Positions 1 through 5,585 of a stretch of DNA of 6,837 nt are shown here, piece after piece. The stretch's first letter is position 1. Every line of letters starts with the position of its first letter. The stretch covers positions 1 through 6,837 of the forward strand of contig DASUGR010000268.1 of NCBI GenBank assembly GCA_036273915.1. The letters run 5' to 3'. Made by a program: the position numbers and the translations under genes. The notes under the pieces are model-generated. The model made no database searches. It saw nothing but the letters and a program-made list of their open reading frames with translations, and was not told the DNA's origin. The DNA is from PLA2 sp036273915. Lineage in GTDB: Bacteria; Planctomycetota; PLA2.

Positions 1-1
1 C

Positions 2-784
2 GCGTCGTCGGTGGACATCGACGGCGATGGGTGGCTCGACATCAACAAGACGAACTTCGCCTTCCAGACGAACAACGTCTACATGGCCGAGCCGCTGATG
101 AAGGACGGGAAGCTGAAGACGCTCACCTACCGCGACCACTCGATCTGGAACGGCATCAAGACCGACGTGTTCGCGGACCTCTCGTGGGCGGTGCTCGTGT
201 TCGACTTCGACCACGACATGGACCAGGACATCTTCTACTCGAACGGGCACGTCTACCCGGAGGTCGACACGGTCCCGGCGCTCGGCACGTCGTTCGACCA
301 GTTCAACAAGCTCTTCCGGCAGGTGCGGCGCGGCAAGGAGATCCGCTTCGAGCGCGTGGGGCCGGAAGGCGGGCCGGGCCTCGAGGTGAAGAAGGGGTCG
401 CGCGGGGCCTCCCTCTGGGACTTCGACAACGACGGCGACCTCGACATCATCGTCATCAACCTGAACAACACGCCCGACCTGCTCGTGAACCAGCGCGGCA
501 ACAAGAGCGGCCACTGGCTCGAGCTGCGGCTCACGGGCAACGTGGCGAAGAAGTCGAATCGCGACGCGGTCGGCAGCCGCGTGCGCGTCACGGTCGCCGG
601 GAAGACACAGCACTTCGAGACGAAGCGCGGCGAGGGCTTCCTCGGGAACCACGACCCGCGGGTCCACGTCGGGCTCGGGCCGAACACCGGACCCGTGGAC
701 GTCGAGATCACCTGGCCGAACGGCGACACGACGAAGCACCGGATCGAGGCGGTCGATCGCGTGGTCGAAATCGAACAGCCGTGA
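2..784 (+). CDS. CRTAC1-like FG-GAP / ASPIC-UnbV protein, 3' part
   Basis: The reading frame is open from base 2 to a TGA at 782-784, so this is the last 260 residues of a protein whose start lies outside the window; the GTG at 11 is an internal Val codon. Visible motifs are FG-GAP/VCBS-type acidic loops: DIDGDGWLD (about residues 5-13), DFDHDMDQD (68-76) and DFDNDGDLD (140-148). These resemble calcium-binding blades of an integrin-like beta-propeller. Residues about 188-258 form an ASPIC/UnbV domain, with NRDAVGSRVRV, GEGFLGNHDPRVHVGLG and VEITWPNGD as recognisable landmarks. Proteins of this family (named after human CRTAC1) are normally secreted or surface-exposed and are often large; their substrate or partner is generally unknown. 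The gene converges on the minus-strand cluster ending at 1288. The family call is firm; any specific role would be a guess. Confidence 0.93.
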   Translation, partial: ASSVDIDGDGWLDINKTNFAFQTNNVYMAEPLMKDGKLKTLTYRDHSIWNGIKTDVFADLSWAVLVFDFDHDMDQDIFYSNGHVYPEVDTVPALGTSFDQFNKLFRQVRRGKEIRFERVGPEGGPGLEVKKGSRGASLWDFDNDGDLDIIVINLNNTPDLLVNQRGNKSGHWLELRLTGNVAKKSNRDAVGSRVRVTVAGKTQHFETKRGEGFLGNHDPRVHVGLGPNTGPVDVEITWPNGDTTKHRIEAVDRVVEIEQP

Positions 785-821
785 GCGCCCGCCCTCGGGC
801 TGTCGACCGTCGTCCCGTTCC

Positions 822-840
822 CCACGGAGTAGCGCCGTGG
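822..840 (+). terminator. Possible hairpin terminator of the ASPIC/UnbV gene
   Basis: CCACGG (822-827) can pair with CCGTGG (835-840) around a 7-nt loop, 37 nt after the stop codon of the upstream gene. No T-run follows, so it is not a classic intrinsic terminator. It may only stabilise the mRNA 3' end. Position and perfect 6-bp pairing are the only support. Confidence 0.3.
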
Positions 841-888
841 CGGCGGAGCAACGGCGTGGCACCCCGCGCGGCCCGCGTGGGCGGCAGT

Positions 889-996
889 GTGCGAACATCT
901 GGCGCCGGCGCCCGTCTGCCAGAAGGGCGCGACCCGGCGCGATGGGGGTCCACGGGCCCGGCTGGGCGCCCGCCCGTTGGCGGAGTGCGAACATCT
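889..996 (+). repeat. Direct 12-bp repeat GTGCGAACATCT, two copies
   Basis: GTGCGAACATCT occurs at 889-900 and again at 985-996, 96 bp apart, and both copies follow a GGCGG block. The sequence is less GC-rich than its surroundings and lies in non-coding DNA. It could be a protein-binding site or the core of a decayed longer repeat. It does not match any operator that I recognise. Confidence 0.5.
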
Positions 997-1043
997 TCCG
1001 CTCCGCGCGACCGGGCGGTGGGGGGTGCCGCGGCGGTCGCCGG

Positions 1044-1067
1044 GCGCAGCCACGGGGGAGGCTGCGC
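1044..1067. repeat. Perfect 8-bp inverted repeat in the intergenic gap
   Basis: GCGCAGCC (1044-1051) and GGCTGCGC (1060-1067) are perfectly complementary around an 8-nt loop (1052-1059). A second weaker pairing lies just after it, TCCCCC (1072-1077) with GGGGGA (1092-1097). No T-run follows on either strand, so a terminator role is unproven. Confidence 0.4.
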
Positions 1068-1226
1068 GAGGTCCCCCGGCTTCGATTCTGGGGGGGATGG
1101 GAGCGCGGGTCGCCTCGGCGTCCCACCGCGGCCATGATCCACGCGCCGGCCGACGCACCTGGCCCTCGTCGGGCAGCCGGGTGGCGGAGCGAGGCCGGGA
1201 TACCGGGCGCGGGGGGCGGGTGGCTA

Positions 1227-1278
1227 GGATCACAAGGATAACAAATACCGAACAGGAGGGACAGGATTCCCCTGTCCC
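1227..1278. repeat. Degenerate 9-nt tandem array plus palindrome
   Basis: The stretch reads as successive units of about 9 nt: GGATCACAA (1227-1235), GGATAACAA (1236-1244), ATACCGAACA (1245-1254), GGAGGGACA (1255-1263) and GGATT... (from 1264). It is strikingly less GC-rich than everything around it. The last units form a palindrome, GGGACAGG (1258-1265) against CCTGTCCC (1271-1278), with a 5-nt loop. Seen from the minus strand, this hairpin lies 9 nt after the stop of the phosphatase gene, so it may end or protect that transcript, although no U-run follows. It looks like a small interspersed (REP-like) repeat, which is an inference from its composition and structure. Confidence 0.5.
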
Positions 1279-1287
1279 CGGAGCCCC

Positions 1288-1947
1288 TCAACCTTGGAGG
1301 CCGAGCGCGGCCAGGAACCCCGGAAGGTCGCGAAAGTCCGGGAGCAGCACGGACGCGCCGGCGGCCCTCAGGGGCTGCCCATCGCCGTCGCACTCGATCC
1401 CGACGAACGCCAAGCCCGCCGCCCGGCTCGCCACGAGGTCCCACGGCCTGTCGCCCACGTAGGTCGCGCGGCCGAATCGCCCGGCGCGGCGCATGGCCGT
1501 GCGGAGGATTTCCTCGCGTGCCGGCGCGTCGTCCGCGGTGGCGATCGGGACGCCTTCCACGGGGATCCCCGCGCGGCGCAGCTTCCAGTGGGCCGACGCG
1601 CGCCAGCAGCCGGTGGCGACCGCAACTGCGACGTCGGGCCGCGCGCGCAGGGCGCGCAGCAGCGCCGCCGCGCCCGGAACCTCGCGGACGGCCTCGCCCG
1701 AGCTGCGCAGCAGCCGGAGGAACCGGCGGCGGAGCGCCGCCATCTCCTCGGCCCGCGGCCGGCGGCCGTGCCGGCGTTCGAACGCCTCTGCCGCGATTCC
1801 CGTGTCGGTCGCGGAGCGGTAGCGGCTCCAGTCGGTCTCGACCGGCGCGCCGAGCTCTTCCCCGAGCGCCTGCGCGTAACAACGGCCATCGACCTCGACG
1901 GTCCGCGTCAGCGTGCCATCCACGTCGAAGACGACGAGGTGGCGCAT
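1288..1947 (-). CDS. HAD-superfamily hydrolase, phosphoglycolate-phosphatase-like
   Basis: This 219-residue protein has all four HAD motifs. Motif I is FDVDGTL with Asp8 and Asp10, the nucleophile and acid/base pair. Motif II is the Thr of VAVATG (Thr112). Motif III is probably Lys122. Motif IV is GDRPWD with Asp166 and Asp170 for Mg2+. An alpha-helical cap lies between about residues 17 and 90, as in the Gph/beta-phosphoglucomutase type. The family hydrolyses small phosphorylated metabolites in the cytoplasm; the substrate cannot be read from the sequence. The ATG was chosen because MRHLVVFDVDGTL is the usual N-terminus. A GTG seven codons upstream would overlap the previous gene. The start lies 8 bp behind the TPR gene, so the two are probably co-transcribed and this is the last gene of the unit. 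Confidence 0.9.
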   Translation of the reverse strand: MRHLVVFDVDGTLTRTVEVDGRCYAQALGEELGAPVETDWSRYRSATDTGIAAEAFERRHGRRPRAEEMAALRRRFLRLLRSSGEAVREVPGAAALLRALRARPDVAVAVATGCWRASAHWKLRRAGIPVEGVPIATADDAPAREEILRTAMRRAGRFGRATYVGDRPWDLVASRAAGLAFVGIECDGDGQPLRAAGASVLLPDFRDLPGFLAALGLQG

Positions 1948-1955
1948 CGCTCGGG

Positions 1956-3155
1956 TCAGTTCCCGCACCGCGGCCAGCCGCGCTGGTCGTACTTCTCCTG
2001 GTGCTCGAAGTCCTTCTTCTTGCGCTCGTGCAGGTCCTGGTAGCGGCGCTCCTCCTCCGCGTTGCCGAGGAGCTTGTAGATGCGGTAGAGCGCGAAGTAG
2101 AGCGGCGGGCACTCCGGGCGGCGGTCGATCTCGCGTTTGAAGATCGGGATCGCCTCCTCGAGCAGCGCGCGCCCCTCCGGCGTCTCCGCCTCGCGTGGCC
2201 CGACCTTCGCGTCGAGCAGCGTCCGGTAGATGAGGACGATCTTGTAGACGTACTCCGGCGGGCTCGTGCGCATCGCGTCCTTCACGTACGCGAGGGCCTC
2301 GTCGAGCCGGTCGCCGCGCTCCTTGAGCGCGTCCTTCATGGCGAGCGTGCAGCGCGCCGCCACGACGTCGGGCTGCCGCGAGTCCTCGGGGATCTCGGCG
2401 AGGACGGCGCGCCCCTTGTCGATGTCCTCGTGGACGAGGTAGATGATCGCGATGGTGGCGGTCAGCTCCTCGACGGCGACGGGGTCCTGCTTCGAGAGCT
2501 CGATGCATTTCCGGAGGTGCTCGACCGCCTTCTCGATCTTGCTCAGGTTCTCGGAGACGGCCGCAAAGAGCCGCTCGAGCAGCTGGCGCTCCCGGTCGTC
2601 CTCCCGGATGCCCTTGGCGGCGCGCTCCAGCTCGACCTCCGCCCTCTCGAACAGCCCCTGCGCGATCTGGCGGCGGGCGACGTGGAGCGCGGAGACCGAG
2701 AAGGCGCGGAGCACCATCCGGTGGAGCTCGACCTCGTCGTAGGGGGCGAACTTCTCGCGCGGGGCCTTGAGCGCCTCGCCGAGGATCTCGTACGCCTTGC
2801 CGTCGTCGCCCTGGATCGAGTAGATGACGCCGCGGATGAAGCGGTAGAGCGGGTCGTGGAATTCGACGAGGCCACGCTTCACGAGGTCGCCGGCCACGCG
2901 TTCGGCCTCGAGGAGCAGCGCCTCGCGCTGGCGCGTGTCGACGTGCCCCATCGCGAGCTGGAGCAGCGTCATGGACCGGTACGTGGCGCCGCGCCAATCG
3001 GCCGGGTCCAGCGCCTCCGCGCGCGTGAAGCAGGCGAGCGCCTCGTCGAAGCGCTCCGCGTCGAAGGCCTGGCGTCCGGCCCGGAGCTCGGCATCGGCGG
3101 ATTGCCCCTGCGCTGCGGCGGCCGCGGCGAGGACGAGGAGGGCGAGGCGTCTCAC
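1956..3155 (-). CDS. Exported tetratricopeptide-repeat protein
   Basis: This 399-residue protein begins with a signal peptide: RR at positions 2-3, then the hydrophobic LALLVLAAAAAA, with likely cleavage near residues 15-20. Helical TPR-like repeats follow. The clearest is residues 23-56, with AELRAGRQAFDAERFDEALA and then a DP turn; others include a segment with EKAVEHLRKCIELSKQDP and one near the end with LYFALYRIYKLLGN. The C-terminus is strongly charged (ERKKKDFEHQEKYDQR). TPR proteins are scaffolds for protein-protein contacts; the partner is unknown. The GTG start at 3155 overlaps the stop of the lipoprotein gene as GTGA, which implies translational coupling. The frame stays open much further upstream, but that part lies inside the lipoprotein gene and is Arg-rich nonsense, while the GTG is followed directly by a signal peptide. 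Confidence 0.85.
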   Translation of the reverse strand: MRRLALLVLAAAAAAQGQSADAELRAGRQAFDAERFDEALACFTRAEALDPADWRGATYRSMTLLQLAMGHVDTRQREALLLEAERVAGDLVKRGLVEFHDPLYRFIRGVIYSIQGDDGKAYEILGEALKAPREKFAPYDEVELHRMVLRAFSVSALHVARRQIAQGLFERAEVELERAAKGIREDDRERQLLERLFAAVSENLSKIEKAVEHLRKCIELSKQDPVAVEELTATIAIIYLVHEDIDKGRAVLAEIPEDSRQPDVVAARCTLAMKDALKERGDRLDEALAYVKDAMRTSPPEYVYKIVLIYRTLLDAKVGPREAETPEGRALLEEAIPIFKREIDRRPECPPLYFALYRIYKLLGNAEEERRYQDLHERKKKDFEHQEKYDQRGWPRCGN

Positions 3156-4429
3156 GGGCCGCTCGGGACGCGGAGGATCCGCAGGCCGCCCGTGCCCGCG
3201 CAGGCGAGGAAGAAGGCGCCCTCGTTGGTGGAGCGGACCGCGACGCCGCGCACCGTGTAGGTGCTCGGGAACGTGTGAGCGCCTGTCACGCGGGCCTGGC
3301 CGAGGACGTTCGTGCCGACCCGGATCGCGTCGCCTGCGCCCACGGCGAACGCGCTCGAGCCGCCCGCGACGGAGATCGTCTTCGAGCCCGTGCTGGAGAT
3401 GGTCGAGACGAGCTGGAGGCTGCCGGAGGAGACGCTGTAGACGAAGACCTCGTCGTTCCCGGTCACGTAGAGGTTGAGCACGTCGAACGCGAGGTCGAGC
3501 GGGTAGTTGCCGGCGGTGCTCACGAAGTCGTCGATCACGCGCTGGACCTCGCTCTCGACGACCGTGGAGACGGCGACCGGCACCCCCGGCGCGGTGAGCG
3601 CGACGGCGAACTTGCCGTCGTCGCGCTTGCCGGACGCGAAGATCGCGGTCGCCCCGACGGCCGTGCCCACGGTGACGTCGGTGACGCTCGTGAACGCGGG
3701 GGTTCCGAGGGGCACGTCGGCGCCGAGCGTCCACGTGAGCGCGGGCGGCACGCCGGTGAGCTCGATCTTCGCGGAGGCGAGCTTGGACCCGGTGGCGACG
3801 TAGAACGAGCCCGCGACACCCGCCACGCCGCCTCCCTTGCCCATCGAGTCGCCCGTCACCGCGATCAGGTCCGTGCCGGGCGTGGTCGGGGGGATGAACG
3901 ACGCGGAGAGGTCCGCGGTGGAGGAGGTGGCGGCGGGGATGAGCGTCTGGAGGTTGAAGACGGAGACGCAGTTCGGGACGGCCGCCGTGACGGCGACGCA
4001 CACGAGGAACGTGTTGTCGACGACCGCGACGGCGTCCACGCGCCCGCCGGCCAGCTCGGCCGGGGCCACGGTCAGGGCCGAGGGCCGGATCGTCGTGACG
4101 TAGCTGCTCCCGGTCACGAGGTCGGGCGCCGTGACGTCGACGACGTGGCAGCCGTCGGTGCCCGCGGCGAGGAACGCGAACGTCTCGCCGGCGACGGTCG
4201 CGAGCGCGATGTTCTTGACGGTCCCGGTGACGTTCTGGCCGCCGGCAAGTCCCGCGACCTCCTCGAGCGTGACGCCGCCCCCGCCCCCGCCGCCCCCTCC
4301 GCCTCCGTCACTGGGAGGGTTGAAGACGTCTTCCGGGAACGAGTGCCAGATGTCCCCCAGGGTGCCGTTGCCGCAGCCCGCGGCGAGGAGGAGCAGGAAA
4401 GGGAGGAGGCTCCGGAGGAGGGGGCGCAT
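3152..4429 (-). CDS. Lipoprotein with poly-Gly linker and beta-propeller-like repeats
   Basis: This 425-residue protein starts with a lipoprotein signal: RPLLRSLLPFLLLL, then a LAAGC lipobox with Cys19 as the lipidated residue. A short tether follows (residues 20-41) and then eleven consecutive glycines (42-52, bases 4274-4306). The rest is beta-strand-rich with recurring units such as FAFLAAGTDGCHVVDVTAPD, LNLYVTGNDEVFVYSV and FFLACAGTGGLRILRV. These resemble LVIVD/YVTN-type repeats of surface beta-propellers, but I cannot assign a family number with certainty. It is probably anchored in a membrane, with the propeller held away by the flexible Gly linker. It is the first gene of the three-gene unit and overlaps the TPR gene by 4 bp, so the two products may act together. 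Function unknown. Confidence 0.82.
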   Translation of the reverse strand: MRPLLRSLLPFLLLLAAGCGNGTLGDIWHSFPEDVFNPPSDGGGGGGGGGGGVTLEEVAGLAGGQNVTGTVKNIALATVAGETFAFLAAGTDGCHVVDVTAPDLVTGSSYVTTIRPSALTVAPAELAGGRVDAVAVVDNTFLVCVAVTAAVPNCVSVFNLQTLIPAATSSTADLSASFIPPTTPGTDLIAVTGDSMGKGGGVAGVAGSFYVATGSKLASAKIELTGVPPALTWTLGADVPLGTPAFTSVTDVTVGTAVGATAIFASGKRDDGKFAVALTAPGVPVAVSTVVESEVQRVIDDFVSTAGNYPLDLAFDVLNLYVTGNDEVFVYSVSSGSLQLVSTISSTGSKTISVAGGSSAFAVGAGDAIRVGTNVLGQARVTGAHTFPSTYTVRGVAVRSTNEGAFFLACAGTGGLRILRVPSGP

Positions 4430-4441
4430 GCTGTTTGGACG

Positions 4442-4447
4442 ATTCTA
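4442..4447 (-). promoter_or_regulatory. Possible -10 element of the lipoprotein operon
   Basis: Read on the minus strand this is TAGAAT, one base from the TATAAT consensus, in an otherwise GC-rich gap. It ends 12 bp before the lipoprotein ATG, so transcription would start only a few bases before the start codon and the mRNA would be nearly leaderless. I see no good -35 box and no Shine-Dalgarno sequence, so support is weak. Confidence 0.25.
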
Positions 4448-4509
4448 CCCTTCGGTCTCCCGCGCCGCGTCCGGGGCGGCCTCCCCGGCGTGCCCGGGGG
4501 TGCCGCGCC

Positions 4510-4537
4510 TTGCGTTCCGTGTCCCCGCGTGTAGTTT
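4510..4537 (+). promoter_or_regulatory. Possible promoter of tRNA-His
   Basis: TTGCGT (4510-4515) and TAGTTT (4532-4537) sit 16 bp apart, about 20 bp before the tRNA. The -10 box matches the consensus at only three of six positions. The location and local AT content are the main support. Confidence 0.3.
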
Positions 4538-4556
4538 CTAGGGTTCGGCCCCGACG

Positions 4557-4633
4557 GTGGGTGTAGCTCAGCTGGTTAGAGCACCAGATTGTGGATCTGG
4601 GGGTCGCGGGTTCGAATCCCGTCACTCACCCCA
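4557..4633 (+). tRNA. tRNA-His (anticodon GUG)
   Basis: The full cloverleaf can be drawn. The acceptor stem pairs GTGGGTG (4557-4563) with CACTCAC (4623-4629). The D stem is GCTC/GAGC (4566-4569, 4579-4582). The anticodon stem CCAGA/TCTGG flanks the loop TTGTGGA (4589-4595), with anticodon GTG at 4591-4593. The T arm is GCGGG-TTCGAAT-CCCGT (4606-4622). The discriminator is C (4630) and CCA is encoded (4631-4633). The base before the acceptor stem (4556) is G and can pair with the C discriminator; this G-1:C73 pair is the hallmark recognised by histidyl-tRNA synthetase, so the mature 5' end is probably 4556. It stands alone, facing away from the minus-strand lipoprotein operon, and has its own terminator. 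Confidence 0.97.
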
Positions 4634-4639
4634 CTTCGA

Positions 4640-4673
4640 GCGCCCCGGACCTGATCGCCGGGGCGCCGCTTTT
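4640..4673 (+). terminator. Intrinsic terminator of tRNA-His
   Basis: GCGCCCCGG (4640-4648) pairs perfectly with CCGGGGCGC (4658-4666) around a 9-nt loop, and TTTT follows at 4670-4673. It starts 7 nt after the tRNA CCA end. On the minus strand no T-run follows the stem, so it works in one direction only. Confidence 0.8.
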
Positions 4674-4723
4674 CCGCGATTCCTGCCCGCTATCCGCCCG
4701 GACCCTTCGCGGACTGCTTCTGG

Positions 4724-4752
4724 CGCAGGTTCAAGTCCCGTCACCCACCCCA
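4724..4752 (+). pseudogene. tRNA 3'-end fragment (diverged copy of tRNA-His T arm to CCA)
   Basis: Bases 4724-4752 match 4605-4633 of the intact tRNA-His, offset by 119 bp, at 25 of 29 positions. The copied part covers the T arm, the 3' acceptor strand, the discriminator and CCA. Differences are at 4727, 4733, 4735 and 4745. The change at 4727 breaks one T-stem pair, and no D arm, anticodon arm or 5' acceptor strand exists upstream, so it cannot be a working tRNA. Such detached 3' ends usually mark attachment sites of elements that integrate into tRNA genes, or the remnant of a deleted neighbouring tRNA. It overlaps the stop codon of the membrane-protein gene on the other strand. Confidence 0.7.
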
Positions 4753-5103
4753 TTCCCGACCGGCGGGCGCCTCAGGCGAAAAGCTCGACGAGCTGCTCGC
4801 GCGCGCGCAGCCCCGGGCGCTCGCGCGCTCGCCCCGGAGTTCGTGCAGGACGCCGTGGATCACGGCGGCCGGCATCGCCACCCACAAGAGGACGACCCCG
4901 GCCGCGATGGCCGGTGGGATCAGGATGTCGCTGACGTTCTTGCACGTGACACGCGGCTCCGGCAGGAGCGCCGCCGCGCCGAGGATCGGCAGGAAGCCGG
5001 CTCCGCTCACGATCGTGAACGGGATGATGTTCCTTGCCCAGATGCCGAGGCTCCTGCCGAGCACGGATCCGATGCGGAGGCGGGGCCGTCCGACCTTTGC
5101 CAC
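4741..5103 (-). CDS. Small two-helix membrane protein, probably C-terminally truncated
   Basis: This 120-residue frame starts at a GTG; an in-frame TAA five codons upstream rules out a longer start. The N-terminus is basic (KVGRPRLR), followed by GSVLGRSLGIWARN. Two hydrophobic segments lie at about residues 25-47 and 60-86, ending in a basic LHELRGERASARGC. This layout resembles the front half of larger multi-helix bacterial membrane proteins in which a loop like LRGxRASxxxC leads into further helices (from memory, no family name). Here the helices are missing: the frame runs into a serine run (ARASSSSSFSPEAP) and stops inside the tRNA fragment at 4741-4743. It is therefore probably a broken or truncated gene, although a short intact protein cannot be excluded. 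It lies 39 bp behind the preceding minus-strand gene and is the last gene of that cluster. Confidence 0.55.
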   Translation of the reverse strand: MAKVGRPRLRIGSVLGRSLGIWARNIIPFTIVSGAGFLPILGAAALLPEPRVTCKNVSDILIPPAIAAGVVLLWVAMPAAVIHGVLHELRGERASARGCARASSSSSFSPEAPAGREWGG

Positions 5104-5142
5104 TCCGCCGGGAGCTTACCAGAGGTGGCGCGCGTCGCGCCG

Positions 5143-5565
5143 TCAGGTCGGTTCGGGCGCCCGCGGGAACGGCGCAAGGTCCGGCTCCACGAACCGCCGC
5201 TTCGCGTCCCACGACAGGATCCGGTCGCGTGTGTAGTAGAGCCGCAGCAGCGCCTTGCTGTGCAGCTGCGTGTGCTTCCCGAGAAACGCCGTCGCGTCCG
5301 CCTCCGCCCCATGCACGCGCATCACCGCGTCAACGATCCGGAGCCAGGCGACCGTCAGCGTCTCGTGATACCCGCGGTCGAGGCTGTCCTCGAGGCCCTT
5401 GCTCGCGTTGAAGCGCCGGATCCCCGCCCGCATCCGCTCCGTCGCGCCAAGGAGCCCGTGTTGCCGCAGGTACGTCCACGCGACCTTCAGGTGCGCCTTG
5501 TGGTCCCACTCCTCGAGCGGGATCGCGCACGCCTCGAACCGCCCGACGAACGCCGCGTCGTCCAT
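5143..5565 (-). CDS. Conserved small protein of unknown function (HxxH...YHET)
   Basis: This 140-residue protein is predicted all-helical and has no signal peptide or membrane segment, so it is probably cytosolic. It starts MDDAAFVGRFEAC; conspicuous residues are DHKAHLKVAW (His22, His25), a central RRFNASKG, YHETLT (Tyr66-Thr71) and a C-terminal RFVEPDLAPFP. I recognise this pattern from unnamed hypothetical proteins scattered in high-GC bacteria, but know no function. The paired histidines plus His67/Glu68 could bind a metal; that is inference only. The ATG is the first reasonable start and lies 20 bp after the rbfA stop, so it is probably co-transcribed with the infB-ylxP-rbfA genes, at the position where truB is often found. 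No link to translation can be shown from sequence. Confidence 0.8.
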   Translation of the reverse strand: MDDAAFVGRFEACAIPLEEWDHKAHLKVAWTYLRQHGLLGATERMRAGIRRFNASKGLEDSLDRGYHETLTVAWLRIVDAVMRVHGAEADATAFLGKHTQLHSKALLRLYYTRDRILSWDAKRRFVEPDLAPFPRAPEPT

Positions 5566-5585
5566 CTGCCGTTGGACGACGGCGG

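Larger units (their letters stand above)
785..1287. other. 503-bp non-coding gap between convergent genes
   Basis: No convincing gene is present. The open frames here are Arg/Pro/Gly/Ala-rich translations without motifs or consistent codon structure, as expected by chance in DNA this rich in G and C. The gap does hold structure. Hairpins can form at 822-840 and 1044-1067, a weaker one pairs 1072-1077 with 1092-1097, and GGCGCCGGCGCC lies at 901-912. A 12-mer is repeated at 889-900 and 985-996. An AT-richer island of degenerate 9-nt units occupies 1227-1268 and runs into a palindrome at 1258-1278. The gap must hold the 3' ends of both converging transcripts. Confidence 0.8.

Noticed and set aside
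837..1241. Possible small gene in the 785-1287 gap
   Set aside because: The frames on both strands translate to Arg/Pro/Gly-rich sequence without motifs and cross the hairpins and repeats. No ribosome-binding site or conserved pattern was seen.
785..1287. CRISPR array
   Set aside because: Only two copies of a 12-mer and a run of 9-nt degenerate units are present. There are no regular repeat-spacer units of CRISPR size and no cas genes.
1948..1968. Longer GTG start for the HAD protein (VRELTRAM...)
   Set aside because: It would overlap the end of the TPR gene and add seven residues before the usual HAD N-terminus. The ATG at 1947 fits the family better.
1518..3260. 580-residue plus-strand open frame opposite the TPR and HAD genes
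   Set aside because: It is the antisense shadow of well-supported genes. Its Leu/Val/Arg-rich pattern mirrors their codons, and long antisense frames are expected at this GC content.
3156..4001. Upstream extension of the TPR frame giving a 681-residue protein
   Set aside because: The extension lies inside the lipoprotein gene in another frame and is Arg/His-rich without motifs. The GTG at 3155 is followed at once by a signal peptide and overlaps the lipoprotein stop.
3275..4534. 419-residue plus-strand open frame opposite the lipoprotein gene
   Set aside because: It is Gly/Asp/Arg/Glu-rich low-complexity sequence without motifs, antisense to a gene with a clear lipobox, and would run almost into the tRNA.
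4634..4752. A second complete tRNA gene ending at 4752
   Set aside because: Only the T arm and 3' acceptor strand are present. The upstream sequence has no anticodon arm, D arm or matching 5' acceptor strand and instead holds the terminator of tRNA-His.
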